NCBI RefSeq assembly: GCF_039710355.1
Contig: NZ_JBDKWZ010000011.1
Location: 1-64,000, forward strand
DNA from: Rapidithrix thailandica
GTDB lineage: Bacteria; Bacteroidota; Bacteroidia; Cytophagales; Flammeovirgaceae
Direction: 5' to 3'
Length of the DNA: 64,000 nucleotides
Shown here in pieces: positions 34,012 to 43,959 of the stretch. How positions within the stretch are numbered: the stretch's first letter is position 1; every line of letters starts with the position of its first letter. The position numbers and the translations under genes are program-made. Under the pieces are notes generated by a model that was not told the origin of the DNA, made no database searches, and saw only the letters and a program-made list of their open reading frames with translations.

Positions 34012-34060
34012 TCGCAAAAGATTGAATAGTGTAAGAGTAAAAAAATATATAAATAATCTC

Positions 34061-35131
34061 ATGAGTACAGCAACATTTGAACAGAATACCAGAGTTAATT
34101 CTTTAATAAAAGCTTGGGAAGAGATTCAGAAAGCAAAGCCCGAAACTCGGATACGGAATGCGGCACAGGAGCTGAATGTCAGTGAGTTGGAGCTGTTGGC
34201 TACCAGGGCCGGAGAGGATTGCATTCGATTGACGGGCAATTGGCCGGAATTTGTCAAGCGTTTGCCAGAGCTGGGTCCCGTAATGTCACTTACCCGGAAT
34301 GAAAGTTGTATTTTGGAACACAAGGGTACTTTTGACGAAGTCAGTACTTTTGGAGAAGGGAGCAGGGCCATGGCTACGGTACTCGGTCCGATTGAAAGCC
34401 GTATGTTTTTTAAGTCTTGGTTTGTGGGGTTTGCCGTAAAAATGGAAAAGCGAAACCGGACCTTGCATAGTGTACAAATTTTTGACCATGCAGGTGAAGC
34501 CATTACTAAAATATACCTTCAAGAAGATAGCCATTGGGAAGCTTATGAAACGCTGATCCGGGACTTCTCTTCTCCCGATCAAGGCAAATTACAGGAAGTA
34601 ACTCCCTATCCGGAGGAAATTTATGCCGAAGAAATCGACCAAGAAGCCTTCTTGGAAGATTGGAAAAACTTGAAAGATACACACGCGTTTTTCGGAATGT
34701 TGCGAAAATACAAAGTACACCGTTACGATGCGATGCATCTGGCGGAAGGGCACTTTACGTTTCAGTTGCCAAAAGCGTCGGTAAGGCAGCTCTTACAAAG
34801 GGCTTCCGGCCAGAAGCTTCCCATCATGATCTTTACCGGTAACCGTGGAAATATCCAGATTCATCAGGATATCGTCAGAACGATCCGGGTGATCGAAAGA
34901 GAAAGTGCCGTATGGTTGAATGTATTGGACCCCACATTTAACATGCATTTGCGTGAAGATCATATCGCCTCTGTTTGGGTGGTGAAAAAACCTACGGAAG
35001 ACGGAGTGGTTACTTCCGTGGAAATATACGATGATAACAAAGTGTTGATCGCGCAGTTTTTCGGTTTACGCAAACCTGGAAATCCGGAATTGAAGGAATG
35101 GGTTGAACTCGTAGACCAACTTCAGCCATAG
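34061..35131 (+). CDS. hmuS: Hemin-handling/degrading factor HemS family
   Basis: HmuS/HemS binds cytoplasmic heme and, in some members, opens the ring to release iron. The 356-residue protein has the two tandem homologous halves of the family (about 35-175 and 215-350), each with a characteristic RNESCILEHKGTF- or NRGNIQIHQDIV-type strand. I prefer the ATG at 34061 (MSTATFEQ); the frame could begin with a TTG at 34022. It lies 49 bases after hmuV and is followed by a large hairpin. Whether this protein degrades heme or only carries it cannot be decided from sequence. Confidence 0.93.
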   Translation: MSTATFEQNTRVNSLIKAWEEIQKAKPETRIRNAAQELNVSELELLATRAGEDCIRLTGNWPEFVKRLPELGPVMSLTRNESCILEHKGTFDEVSTFGEGSRAMATVLGPIESRMFFKSWFVGFAVKMEKRNRTLHSVQIFDHAGEAITKIYLQEDSHWEAYETLIRDFSSPDQGKLQEVTPYPEEIYAEEIDQEAFLEDWKNLKDTHAFFGMLRKYKVHRYDAMHLAEGHFTFQLPKASVRQLLQRASGQKLPIMIFTGNRGNIQIHQDIVRTIRVIERESAVWLNVLDPTFNMHLREDHIASVWVVKKPTEDGVVTSVEIYDDNKVLIAQFFGLRKPGNPELKEWVELVDQLQP

Positions 35132-35158
35132 GTATTGTATACGAATAAAGCATCCGTC

Positions 35159-35243
35159 AAAGGGAGACTTATGTGGTGATAAAATTACCAAAATGAGTGA
35201 TAAAGTTTCCAGCCCAATGTTGTTACACACATAAGCTCCCTTT
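35159..35243 (+). terminator. Large hairpin between hmuS and hmuR, with twin repeats in its loop
   Basis: AAAGGGAG-A-CTTATGTG (35159-35175) pairs with CACATAAGCTCCCTTT (35228-35243) with one bulged A, followed by TTAATAA. The 52-base loop carries GTGATAAAATTACCA (35176-35190) and GTGATAAAGTTTCCA (35197-35211), two 15-bp direct repeats 21 bp apart. It could be a terminator, an mRNA processing or stability element, or regulator sites. Confidence 0.5.
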
Positions 35244-35318
35244 TTAATAAACAAACAAACGGTACAGTCTGAAATCAAACCAAGAGTGTATTAGCCGGTT
35301 CCGGTACAGCTCAAGTTA

Positions 35319-37685
35319 ATGCTTTCGATTATGAACAATTATCCATTCAAACATGTGGTGATCCTCATGCTGTGTTTGGGAGTAAACTTCACTATCCATA
35401 CTTTACACGCTCAGCAACTGTCAGTGCTGTCAGGCCGGGTATACAATGCTCAAGGAAAACCTGTGCCTGGCAGCCATGTGCTGCTATTAGGAACCACCCA
35501 AGGAAGTGTAACAGACGACCAAGGAGCTTTTGCTTTCTCCGGAATAACGGCTGGTTTATATCAACTGGAAGTTTCAGCCATAGGGTACCAACGTGTACGA
35601 AAGGAAGTGCTGATAGAAGCCGGGAAAAACAAGGAGCTGACCATCGCCTTAAAGGAAAACAGTACGCAGTTGGAACAGGTAGTAGTCACTGCTACCCGGA
35701 CAGCCCGCTTGGCCGACGAGGTTCCCGTGCCTTTACAAGTGGTCAATGCCTCTCAAATCCGTCAAATAGGGGCTATGCGTTTGACCGATGTCTTGGCAGA
35801 ACAAACCGGTTTGCAATTGATTCAGGACCATGGAACAGGGATCCAGGTGCAGGGACTCGATGCCGACTATACCTTGATTCTTTTGGATGGAGAGCCTTTG
35901 ATCGGAAGGAGTGGAGGAACGCTGGATTTGGACCGTCTGTCGGTCGGAAATATAGAACGCATAGAAGTACTAAAGGGGCCTTCTTCTGCGCTGTACGGTA
36001 GTGAAGCAATGGGCGGAGTGATTAATATTATTACTCAAGGTCAAAAAGATCACCAAGGCATTTGGGGAACTGCTAAAGGACAGTACCGTAGTTTTCAAAA
36101 ATTGGACCTCAACTTAGAAGGGGGGCTTCGGACGAAACGCCTGGGGGCAAGCTTGTTTGTAAACCGGAATTCTTCCGAGGGCTTTGATCTGGACCCTTCC
36201 ACAGTATCTCAAACCGCTCCTCCTTATACCAGTCATACCGTGCAGCCCAAGTTGCGTTATCGATTTGCTGAAAATATCAATTTGGAGCTGTCAGGCAGGT
36301 TTTATCATGAAAAGCAAGAAAATACCTCTGAGGTAGAAATAAATGAACGAATGCAATTGTTGGATGAAGAAAGCCAATTGAAAGAAGGTAATTTGACGAG
36401 CAAGTTAACCTGGCAATTGGAAGACAAACATCTCTTCACATTAAAGAATTATACAACCCGCTATAAAACCTTGTCTGAGATTTTTCACCGGGAAGATGGG
36501 TCCGCATATAGTACCGATGAATTTACGCAATGGTTAAGCCGGTCGGAATTAAAGTACGATGTGTATTTTAATGACCGGCAAATCAGTACTGTTGGAGCCG
36601 GATATACGTTGGAAAAACTGGATGCAGACCGCTATTCGGAAACCGACCATTTCAACACTTGGTTTGGTTTTGCCCAACACCAATGGATTCCCCATAAACG
36701 TTTTAACCTGACTGCCGGCTTCCGTTTTGATGCCCATAGCCATTATGCCGACCGGATCAGCCCGAAATTGGCGGCTCTTTGGAAGCCTTTTGATTGGTTG
36801 AGTTTGCAAAGTTCTATAGGCGGGGCTTATAAAGCTCCCGATTTCAGACAGTTGATGCTAAACTTTACCAATCCCACCGTAGGATATACCGTCTTGGGTT
36901 CTACATTGGTAAAAGAAGGGCTGGATAGACTGATTGCCGAAAAACAGGTGATAGAAAGCGACATATTATTGCCTCTTGCTGAAGATTATGAAATCAAAGC
37001 CGAAAATTCCATGGGGTACAATGTTGGTTTTGCACTCAACCCTATATCTGCTCTGAAGCTGAATACGAATTTTTTTAGAAATGATATCCATGATTTAATT
37101 GAAACAGTAGCCATTGCCCGGAAAACCAATCAACAATATGTGTATACCTATATCAACCGGAACAAGGTAAGAACTCAAGGGATAGAAATCAGGGCAACGT
37201 ATGCTCTCCCCGTGAAAGGAATGGAAATAGGTGCGGGATACAATTATTTGGACACCAGGGATTTGGAGGATTGGGAAAACCTCAAGGCTGGAAAAGTCAT
37301 CAGAAAGAATCAAGCTACAGGGAAAAACGAACGGGTAAAAAAAGAGGAATACGAAGGTTTGTTTAACCGTTCGAGGCACTCAGGAAATATTAAGTTGAGT
37401 TATCGAAACTCCCGGTACCTGTACGGATTGTCCGTCCGGGGGATTTACAGAGGGCGGTATGGCTGGCGGGATATGGATCAAAGCGGCTTGCTCGATCAAG
37501 ATAGCGAATATGCGGACGGGTATTGGATGTTTCATATTTCAGTAAACAAAACCCTTTGGAAGAATTTGACCGTGGATGCCGGAGTTCAAAATGCTTTGGA
37601 CCTTGAAAGGACTGAAGGGGCCAGCATTCCGGGAAGAATATGGTATGCAGGACTTGCTTTCAACTTCTCAAAAGAGAAAAAATAG
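35319..37685 (+). CDS. hmuR: TonB-dependent heme receptor
   Basis: HmuR imports heme across the outer membrane using TonB energy. The 788-residue protein has a signal peptide (about 1-30, ending LHAQ) and a carboxypeptidase-regulatory-like beta-sandwich domain (about 35-112), as in many Bacteroidota receptors. The plug domain (about 118-240) has the TonB-box-adjacent QVVVTATRTARLADEVPVPL and RIEVLKGPSSALYGSEAMGG. A beta barrel fills the rest, ending with a C-terminal YAGLAFNFSKEK strand. An in-frame ATG at 35331 (MNNYPFKH) is a possible alternative start. Heme specificity is inferred from hmuS and hmuY on both sides. Confidence 0.93.
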   Translation: MLSIMNNYPFKHVVILMLCLGVNFTIHTLHAQQLSVLSGRVYNAQGKPVPGSHVLLLGTTQGSVTDDQGAFAFSGITAGLYQLEVSAIGYQRVRKEVLIEAGKNKELTIALKENSTQLEQVVVTATRTARLADEVPVPLQVVNASQIRQIGAMRLTDVLAEQTGLQLIQDHGTGIQVQGLDADYTLILLDGEPLIGRSGGTLDLDRLSVGNIERIEVLKGPSSALYGSEAMGGVINIITQGQKDHQGIWGTAKGQYRSFQKLDLNLEGGLRTKRLGASLFVNRNSSEGFDLDPSTVSQTAPPYTSHTVQPKLRYRFAENINLELSGRFYHEKQENTSEVEINERMQLLDEESQLKEGNLTSKLTWQLEDKHLFTLKNYTTRYKTLSEIFHREDGSAYSTDEFTQWLSRSELKYDVYFNDRQISTVGAGYTLEKLDADRYSETDHFNTWFGFAQHQWIPHKRFNLTAGFRFDAHSHYADRISPKLAALWKPFDWLSLQSSIGGAYKAPDFRQLMLNFTNPTVGYTVLGSTLVKEGLDRLIAEKQVIESDILLPLAEDYEIKAENSMGYNVGFALNPISALKLNTNFFRNDIHDLIETVAIARKTNQQYVYTYINRNKVRTQGIEIRATYALPVKGMEIGAGYNYLDTRDLEDWENLKAGKVIRKNQATGKNERVKKEEYEGLFNRSRHSGNIKLSYRNSRYLYGLSVRGIYRGRYGWRDMDQSGLLDQDSEYADGYWMFHISVNKTLWKNLTVDAGVQNALDLERTEGASIPGRIWYAGLAFNFSKEKK

Positions 37686-37892
37686 TTGAGGATTAGCGCT
37701 TCCTTTTCTGAGAAGATTTTCGAATACTCTTATTAAAAAACAGGATTGTCATTCGCTTTTTTACAGGTGAAACTGGCAAGTCTATGATTTTGATTTTCAA
37801 AATTACTCAAAAACCACGATTGGTTTCCTCTTACATTTCTAAGTTTTGAAGAGGGAGGCATATATAATTTCTAATTCAATTTTAAATTCCAA

Positions 37893-38540
37893 ATGATAAC
37901 AAAGATGAAATTTCTTAATTCAGCAGTGTGTGTAGTATTAATGAGCCTGGCATCGTTTGCTTGTGATAAAGATGATGATAAGAACACGGATACGCCTCAA
38001 CCGGATTTGGAAGTAAAAGCAGCCAAAGATATTCCGGCTAATTTAGAAGAGGGCGGAACTCCGAAATTCACCTATTATAGTTTACGTACAGGCGAAATAG
38101 TGAACGAATCAGCGGCCAATTCCAAGCAATGGGATTTGGCATTTTCCGGTACTAAAATATTGGTGAATGGAGGAGCCAGCGGACCGGGAGAAGGCGCTGC
38201 ATTGATATTGGAAGGGGAGTTGTTTGACGAAGTGGAGGAAGCACCTGCCGAAGGGTATACCCAGGATGGGGAAGAGGTGCTTGCGATTCCGGCAGGCTCC
38301 GGCAATGGTTGGTACAAGTATACCGGTGGAGAGCCTCCTATTCATGCGATATTACCCATTGTAGGAAGGGTGATTGTTTTAAAAACCGGTGATGGTAAAT
38401 ATGCCAAAGTAGAAATTATCAGCTATTACAAAGGGAACCCGGATACTTCAACCGAGGAATTTGCGGACCCTGAAAAGCGTGAGGGCAGGTATTATACCTT
38501 TAATTATGTACTGCAAACTGACGGAAGCCGTAATTTTTAA
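37893..38540 (+). CDS. hmuY: HmuY family heme-binding lipoprotein
   Basis: HmuY-type proteins are surface lipoproteins that bind heme and pass it to the HmuR receptor. The 215-residue protein has a lipoprotein signal ending in ASFAC (cysteine 24, or 20 from the alternative ATG at 37905). The domain follows the family pattern: YYSLRTGEIVNES, WDLAFSGTKILVNGG, GEGAALI, then VGRVIVLKTGDGKYAKVEII, SYYKG, and the C-terminal RYYTFNYVLQTDGSRNF. The heme-coordinating residues of Porphyromonas HmuY (two histidines) are not obvious by eye. A histidine lies at PPIHAILP (near 150). The last gene of the heme island on this strand, 207 bases after hmuR. Confidence 0.92.
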   Translation: MITKMKFLNSAVCVVLMSLASFACDKDDDKNTDTPQPDLEVKAAKDIPANLEEGGTPKFTYYSLRTGEIVNESAANSKQWDLAFSGTKILVNGGASGPGEGAALILEGELFDEVEEAPAEGYTQDGEEVLAIPAGSGNGWYKYTGGEPPIHAILPIVGRVIVLKTGDGKYAKVEIISYYKGNPDTSTEEFADPEKREGRYYTFNYVLQTDGSRNF

Positions 38541-38611
38541 TAAGGTTTTTGTACAAAAGAATATACATGCTTCATGTATCATGAGGCCATCCAAGATATG
38601 GGTTAGTTTCT

Positions 38612-38649
38612 GGGATCGGTGAATGTGTTTTTCTCCGGTCCCTATTTTA
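38612..38649 (+). terminator. Candidate terminator after hmuY
   Basis: GGGATCGG (38612-38619) pairs with CCGGTCCC (one G-T pair) around a 15-base loop, followed by TATTTTAAT. It lies between hmuY and the convergent kinase gene. Confidence 0.5.
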
Positions 38650-41600
38650 ATAGTTCAAATTCAAGTTCTGGCTACTGTTTTCCTTATCGGAAGTTGAAAA
38701 TTCGTTGCGGGGTAGAGAAATTTTAAAACAAGTATATTCTTCCGGTTTTGAATCAACATCTATTTCTCCATGAAGCTTTTGCACTGCTTTGCGCGCCAAA
38801 TATAAGCCCAAACCATTGCCTTTGGAATGTACATTTCCCCGGTAAAACATATCGAATATTTTGTCTTTTATCTCGTTTTTGATCCCGGCCCCGTAATCTT
38901 TAATTTCAATTTTGTAATGTTCGTGTTCTAGGATGAAGTTAACCTCTACATTTTTATTCACGCTGTGTTGGTTATAACAAAATGCATTTTCCAGCAGGTT
39001 GGATAAAATCACTTTAAGCAATTGTATATCGGTAATTATCTGAAAGTGGGAGGGAAAGTTTACATGGAAGTATTCTTTTTGAAACCCAGGGAGCGAGTAC
39101 GTGAGGCTTTGTAAGATGTCTTCCACTTTTTCTTGAGAGATTTTTTCGGTTTTAATCAAGTTCTTTTGCAAACTATAAATGGTAAGAAGTTTTTGCAGCG
39201 TTCTTTCCAGGTTAAGGGATGTATTTTCAAAATGAGTAATGTATAAATGTAATTTATTGGCATCGTTTTCCAGATGCGCAAGTTTCAAAATGCCCAACAT
39301 GGTAGAAATGGGGCCTCGCAGGTCATGAGAAGCTCGATATAAGAAAGTTTCCAACTCCTTGAGTGTATGGTTTAATTTGGAAGTTCTTTCTTTAATCATC
39401 AATTCCAAATCATTATTCATTTCCTTTAGCTCTGTTTGTGCGGTTTCCAAGGCTTGATTTTTCAGGTCAATCTTGTCTCTTTGCATAGCCACTTCATCCA
39501 ATAGTGTCTGGATCTCTTCATTTTGAGCTTTGATCTCTTTATGCTTCTCTACTAATTCATGGTTGGAAGAGCGCAATTCGTGTGTTCTTTTGACAATTTC
39601 CGTCTCCAGCTTGTCTTTTTGTTGTTTAAGGTAGCTTGTTCTGATTTTGATCAAGGTATAAACCAAAAGAATCGCAGAGAAGGCCATGCAGGCTTTGAAC
39701 CACCAGGTTTGGGTGAAGGGAGGAGAAATTACGATTTTTAAGGTGCTGGCATGTTCCGGCCAATGTTTAGTATCCAAGGTGGCTTTTACCTTTAAAGTAT
39801 AGGTGCCGGGGCTTAAATTACTGTAATGGACATAGCGCCTTTCCGAACTGGTATATTGCCATCCGGAATCTAAATTTTCCAAATAGTAGGCGAATTTTAC
39901 ATTGTTTTGAAAATTATAGGTGAGGGGAGAGAATTCCACCGTGAAAGAGTAATCCTTGTACGATAAATGAAGTTGTTGGGTAGAAGCCAGACTTTGAGAA
40001 AGCAGTTCCCTTTGATCATACAGCGTGTTAGGAAATATCTTTTGATTAAATATTTTGAGATTGGTAAAGGTAACCTGTAAAGGTATCGCTTGTATTTGAA
40101 GACTATCCGGGTTTAGTAGATTCAAGCCATTTGCTCCACCGAATAGCAAGGAGCCGTTATCCAGGCAAAAGGAAGACCTAGGAAGAAATTCTTTGCCCTG
40201 TAAGCCGGCAAACTGTGGGATTTCTGTGATTTGACCGTGCATGGTGTCTATTTTTGCAATCCCGTTAAAAGAGCTTGCCCATAGGTTTCCGTGATGGTCG
40301 AATTGTAAGCCCATGATGGCATCGCTGTGTAAACCTACTTCTTCATTGATCACTTTTATGAGGCGGTAAGTTGAATCCAGTACATTGATACCACCTCCCT
40401 GTGTCCCGGCCCAAACCCTTCCATAGCTGTCTTCGATCATACATATGATACTGTTGTTAGAAACCCGGTAAGGCGGAGGGCTGTTTTGGTGTATATGGGA
40501 AAAAATCCCCTCCTGCTCATCGTCCAGAATATCAATTCCGTTGGAAGTTCCCACCCACAGCGTATTTTTTGAATCGACCAATAGGCATAGTATATCATTA
40601 TTTGCAAGTGATTGGGGATTTGTGGGCTTGTTTTGAAAGTAGGTAAAGGTTTGGGCCTTTCTGTCAAAGTAGCATATGCCATCTCTCAAGGTTCCCAACC
40701 AAAGGTTTCCTTTTTGGTCGGGTTGAATATCCCATATATGCAAGCTTTTCAGGTCACTGTTTGCTGCGGTATATTGTACATATTCTTTTTTATCGGGGTG
40801 GTAACAAAGCAAGCCTTCGTTCCAGGTTCCCATCCATAAATAGCCCTCATCATCTTCGTAAATGCATTTGATGACCTCTGCTTTAAGCTTATTGAAGGTA
40901 GCGTTCACTTGTTCGAATTTAGCCTCTTTCCGGTCGAAGCGATACAGCCCTTTGCCATCCGAACCGATCCAAATGCGTTTTTTATGATCTTGTTCGAAGG
41001 AGAGGATTTTATTGGTATGAAGGCTATGCAGCCCTTGATCACGATGAAAATGCGAGATGTTTGTTTTGTTGGGACTATGTTGTGCCACACCACTTTTCAT
41101 TCTTCCCAGCCAGACATTGTTGTCCCGGTCTTCGTAAATGGCATAAACCGGATCCCTTTGTGTAAAGGCATCCGGTATCCCTTCTCTACTGTAAACAGTG
41201 AAGCGGTTACTTTGTGAATTGTACAAATACAGGGCTTCACTCCCTATCCACAGGTTGTGTTGCCGGTCGGCTTTTAAAGAGGTGATGTAATTAAAATGAA
41301 GCGCACTGTTGCCTTTGTGGTAATTATAGAGCGTATGTTGGTTTAAGTTGATTTTGTATAGACCGTTTTCTTCCGTTCCGATCCAAAGCACAGTATCATG
41401 TGATGAATAATAAAGGCAAGAGACAGACTGATGAACCTGACTTACCCAAGGATAAAATTCGGCCACGTCTTCGGGGAGAAGTACTTTTCCGAATTGGTCA
41501 ATGACTTCCAGACCGTCAAAAGTTCCTACCAAGAGACTGGAATCGGGTAGGAATACCAAATCGGTAATGGTATTACTTTTTAATTGTCGGCCTTGTTTTC

Positions 41601-42105
41601 CAGCGACATTATACGTTTTCAGCTTTATTTTTTTGGAGGCCGAGACGACTTCTATGCCATCTCCAAAATAGCCTACCCAAATATTCCCTTTTCCATCCTG
41701 CACCATTTTACTGACCTGATTGCCCCATAGTTGGTGAGAGAGGGCGCCCCGGGGCAGTCTTTTCATAGATTCCGTAGCGGTGTGATAGACGGTGATTCCC
41801 GAGGGGGTACCGATCCAAAGTTCATCCTCTACGCTGAGGAGGTTTCGTACTGTGTTATTACTCAGTGAATTACTATCGTTTGGGGAGTGGTAATACGTAC
41901 TGATGGTATAGCCGTCAAATTTATTTAGCCCATTGGGAGTGCCAAACCACATATACCCTTGTTGGTCTTGGCTAATGGCATAAACATGGTTGTGGGAGAG
42001 GCCCGCTTTGTTATCATAGTAGTCAAAATTTAACGTAGTTTTCTGTGAAATTCCCCATAAGGGAATAAGGTTCATGAAAATCAGTATGCGAAAAATTTTC
42101 CACAT
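38647..42105 (-). CDS. Two-component-propeller sensor histidine kinase (no fused output domain)
   Basis: The 1152-residue protein has a signal peptide, then two seven-bladed-propeller-type repeat blocks (about 25-720). The repeats show the Reg_prop pattern, for example GYMWFGTPNGLNKFDGY and LWIGTPSGITVYH. A Y_Y_Y beta-sandwich domain (about 725-790) ends KFAYYLENLDSGW and YTLKVKA. One membrane helix follows (about 797-817), then a long coiled coil (about 820-915). The histidine kinase core has SHDLRGPISTMLGI (H927) and the ATP-binding motifs LENAFCYN, DYGAGIKNEI and GNGLGLYLARK. Unlike the hybrid two-component systems of gut Bacteroides, it has no receiver and no AraC domain, so it needs a separate response regulator. 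The architecture usually senses periplasmic glycans or other ligands. It is convergent with hmuY. Confidence 0.93.
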   Translation of the reverse strand: MWKIFRILIFMNLIPLWGISQKTTLNFDYYDNKAGLSHNHVYAISQDQQGYMWFGTPNGLNKFDGYTISTYYHSPNDSNSLSNNTVRNLLSVEDELWIGTPSGITVYHTATESMKRLPRGALSHQLWGNQVSKMVQDGKGNIWVGYFGDGIEVVSASKKIKLKTYNVAGKQGRQLKSNTITDLVFLPDSSLLVGTFDGLEVIDQFGKVLLPEDVAEFYPWVSQVHQSVSCLYYSSHDTVLWIGTEENGLYKINLNQHTLYNYHKGNSALHFNYITSLKADRQHNLWIGSEALYLYNSQSNRFTVYSREGIPDAFTQRDPVYAIYEDRDNNVWLGRMKSGVAQHSPNKTNISHFHRDQGLHSLHTNKILSFEQDHKKRIWIGSDGKGLYRFDRKEAKFEQVNATFNKLKAEVIKCIYEDDEGYLWMGTWNEGLLCYHPDKKEYVQYTAANSDLKSLHIWDIQPDQKGNLWLGTLRDGICYFDRKAQTFTYFQNKPTNPQSLANNDILCLLVDSKNTLWVGTSNGIDILDDEQEGIFSHIHQNSPPPYRVSNNSIICMIEDSYGRVWAGTQGGGINVLDSTYRLIKVINEEVGLHSDAIMGLQFDHHGNLWASSFNGIAKIDTMHGQITEIPQFAGLQGKEFLPRSSFCLDNGSLLFGGANGLNLLNPDSLQIQAIPLQVTFTNLKIFNQKIFPNTLYDQRELLSQSLASTQQLHLSYKDYSFTVEFSPLTYNFQNNVKFAYYLENLDSGWQYTSSERRYVHYSNLSPGTYTLKVKATLDTKHWPEHASTLKIVISPPFTQTWWFKACMAFSAILLVYTLIKIRTSYLKQQKDKLETEIVKRTHELRSSNHELVEKHKEIKAQNEEIQTLLDEVAMQRDKIDLKNQALETAQTELKEMNNDLELMIKERTSKLNHTLKELETFLYRASHDLRGPISTMLGILKLAHLENDANKLHLYITHFENTSLNLERTLQKLLTIYSLQKNLIKTEKISQEKVEDILQSLTYSLPGFQKEYFHVNFPSHFQIITDIQLLKVILSNLLENAFCYNQHSVNKNVEVNFILEHEHYKIEIKDYGAGIKNEIKDKIFDMFYRGNVHSKGNGLGLYLARKAVQKLHGEIDVDSKPEEYTCFKISLPRNEFSTSDKENSSQNLNLNY

Positions 42106-42513
42106 GCATTGTTGGGTTATTTATGGAAATATAACAGTCAATTCTAATTAGGTTGATGATTGGAAACCTAAATCAATCTAAAAGCTGAAGTTGTTTACCT
42201 TGCTGAAATTGAGATAGATAGTTTGTGTTATGCTGTGCCTGTTAAATTCACTCTACACCGGGTCCGGTTTAAGAATGATTGCATTTCAAAAGAGTACGTT
42301 TGAATAGCCCCACAACGCAAACCTTCACATAGGTTGAATGTAAAAAGGAGAGGTTATGTCATAACTTTTTTTGAGAATCAGGAGTAATGAGTCGAATCTT
42401 TCAGTACTACATATAGCCACCTGACTCATTGTTAACGAATGCACTTTCGACTTTGAGAAAAATACAAAGCCATTTTAAGATTGTATTAATTTAATAGGAA
42501 ACTGGACTACGAA
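42106..42513. other. Intergenic region, nothing recognised
   Basis: The stretch between the propeller kinase start and the terminator at 42514 has no exact TAnnTTTG box, RNA gene or supported open frame. Confidence 0.4.
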
Positions 42514-42541
42514 CAAAAAAAAAGCCCGGAATTTCCGGGCT
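42514..42541 (-). terminator. Terminator of the CHASE2-like gene
   Basis: AGCCCGGAA and TTCCGGGCT (within 42523-42541) form a tight stem. On the minus strand it is followed by nine T residues. It lies 26 bases after the stop at 42567. Confidence 0.85.
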
Positions 42542-42566
42542 ACGACCAAATTAAATTTTTTCTAAA

Positions 42567-43820
42567 TTACTTTTTTGCTTCTTCGGCTTGTGTTTGAAGG
42601 GCCAATTTTGCTTTTTTCTTCTTTTCTTTATTCTCCGCTAACAAATTAATTCCAGCCTCTAAAAAGTGCATATAGAATGCCATGATTAAAATGGTCAGAT
42701 GAATGTTAAACAAAGCAAAAGAGAGCAGAGACACCAAACCAAAATATATCAAATAAAAACTGACATCAGCGGCAAATTCCACCACAAAGTTGTATTTCTT
42801 AAATTTCTTTTCCAGATAACGGGTAACCGGATCTTTATAAGTAATGCACTTGTAGGAAATCAAGATATAAAAGAGTAGGATAGTCAATACCCACCAAGGG
42901 GATAAAATATTTTGCCCTTTTTCCAAAGAGAGGAAGGCATTTAACAGAATCAGAGGGCCGGGCATTTCTCCCTGTATGGTTTTGTGAATGTCTTTATTTT
43001 CAAAATCCCCGACAATCACAATCCTGTCATTGGTGTAATCGTGAATTTCTTCGGGAGACAAATAGAGAAGCTCTTGTAAGTATACGTGATTATACGCTTT
43101 CTTTTTAAATAGGTCAATACTGTTGATATAAAAGTCAAGGATATACGAATTAAAAATTGTTTCCCCTTTTAGCTGATCGTATAACAAGCCCTTTTTAAGT
43201 TTGGTATTATACAATTGTTCAAACATTAGCAAAGGGGTGGTTTTCAAAGAATCACCTTGTATCAGGTGATACTTCAACACAATGTCGTCCATATTGTCCT
43301 TGATTTGCCCTTCCATATCCGAAAGACCCAGAGGCGCTTTAAAAATAGGGTATTTGGGAGCATCTTTTTTGTCTTTATGGTAAGAGACTAAGCCTTTTTG
43401 GAGTTTTTTCAATTCATGAGCCAAAAGTGAGTCCTTCGAGGAAGGTAAATAAAACTGTATATCTATGATGACAAATTCATAATTGGGATTTTGGTTGAAG
43501 GTATGTACCAGTTTACCCAAGGATTCACGGTCAGTAATATCTATTTTGCCGATAGGAATTCCCAGTGAATCGGTTTTGTCAATGAGTTGCTTTTCCCAAC
43601 TGATATCGATAAATAAAAACCGGTCACGAGGCGGTTTTTCCCCTTCTCTGAAAAATGATTTTTTGACTGCGGATGAGAGTTCAATTAAAATCAATTCATC
43701 GTCTAAGGAAAAGGGAAGCGCCAAATACACCAAAGTGACAATCATCAAAATGATCGCATGTACTACGGAGGCGGCTAAGCGGTAGATTGCTTTGGAATTT
43801 TTTCCAATAAGCTGGTTCAC
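42567..43820 (-). CDS. CHASE2-like sensory membrane protein
   Basis: The 417-residue protein has an N-terminal membrane helix (about 15-36) and a large extracytoplasmic domain (about 40-300). Three C-terminal membrane segments (about 308-325, 350-372, 378-397) precede a Lys/Ala/Glu-rich tail. The extracytoplasmic domain shows the CHASE2 pattern: RFLFIDISW (about 67-75), NYEFVIIDIQF (about 112-122), then DRIVIVGDFENKDIHKTIQG and MPGPLILLNAFLSLE (about 267-300). CHASE2 domains are usually fused to kinases, cyclases or diguanylate enzymes, but here no output domain is present. It may act by itself or through the secreted neighbours encoded upstream. The ligand is unknown. Confidence 0.7.
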   Translation of the reverse strand: MNQLIGKNSKAIYRLAASVVHAIILMIVTLVYLALPFSLDDELILIELSSAVKKSFFREGEKPPRDRFLFIDISWEKQLIDKTDSLGIPIGKIDITDRESLGKLVHTFNQNPNYEFVIIDIQFYLPSSKDSLLAHELKKLQKGLVSYHKDKKDAPKYPIFKAPLGLSDMEGQIKDNMDDIVLKYHLIQGDSLKTTPLLMFEQLYNTKLKKGLLYDQLKGETIFNSYILDFYINSIDLFKKKAYNHVYLQELLYLSPEEIHDYTNDRIVIVGDFENKDIHKTIQGEMPGPLILLNAFLSLEKGQNILSPWWVLTILLFYILISYKCITYKDPVTRYLEKKFKKYNFVVEFAADVSFYLIYFGLVSLLSFALFNIHLTILIMAFYMHFLEAGINLLAENKEKKKKAKLALQTQAEEAKK

Positions 43821-43959
43821 GGTTTGAAAGTATTAGGTAAATAAAGGCATTAACTCCATAGGTGGAAATCTATGTATTTTTCTCCTGCCCTAAGTAAAGT
43901 TAGAGCAGCTTTTTACCGTATATTCAGGTTCGGTTATTTGGCTTGGGGTAAGTTTTTTC

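Noticed and set aside
35372..36001. 209-codon frame inside hmuR in another reading frame
   Set aside because: It is rich in Arg/Cys/Ser and follows the codon shadow of the TonB receptor gene, which has clear domain evidence.
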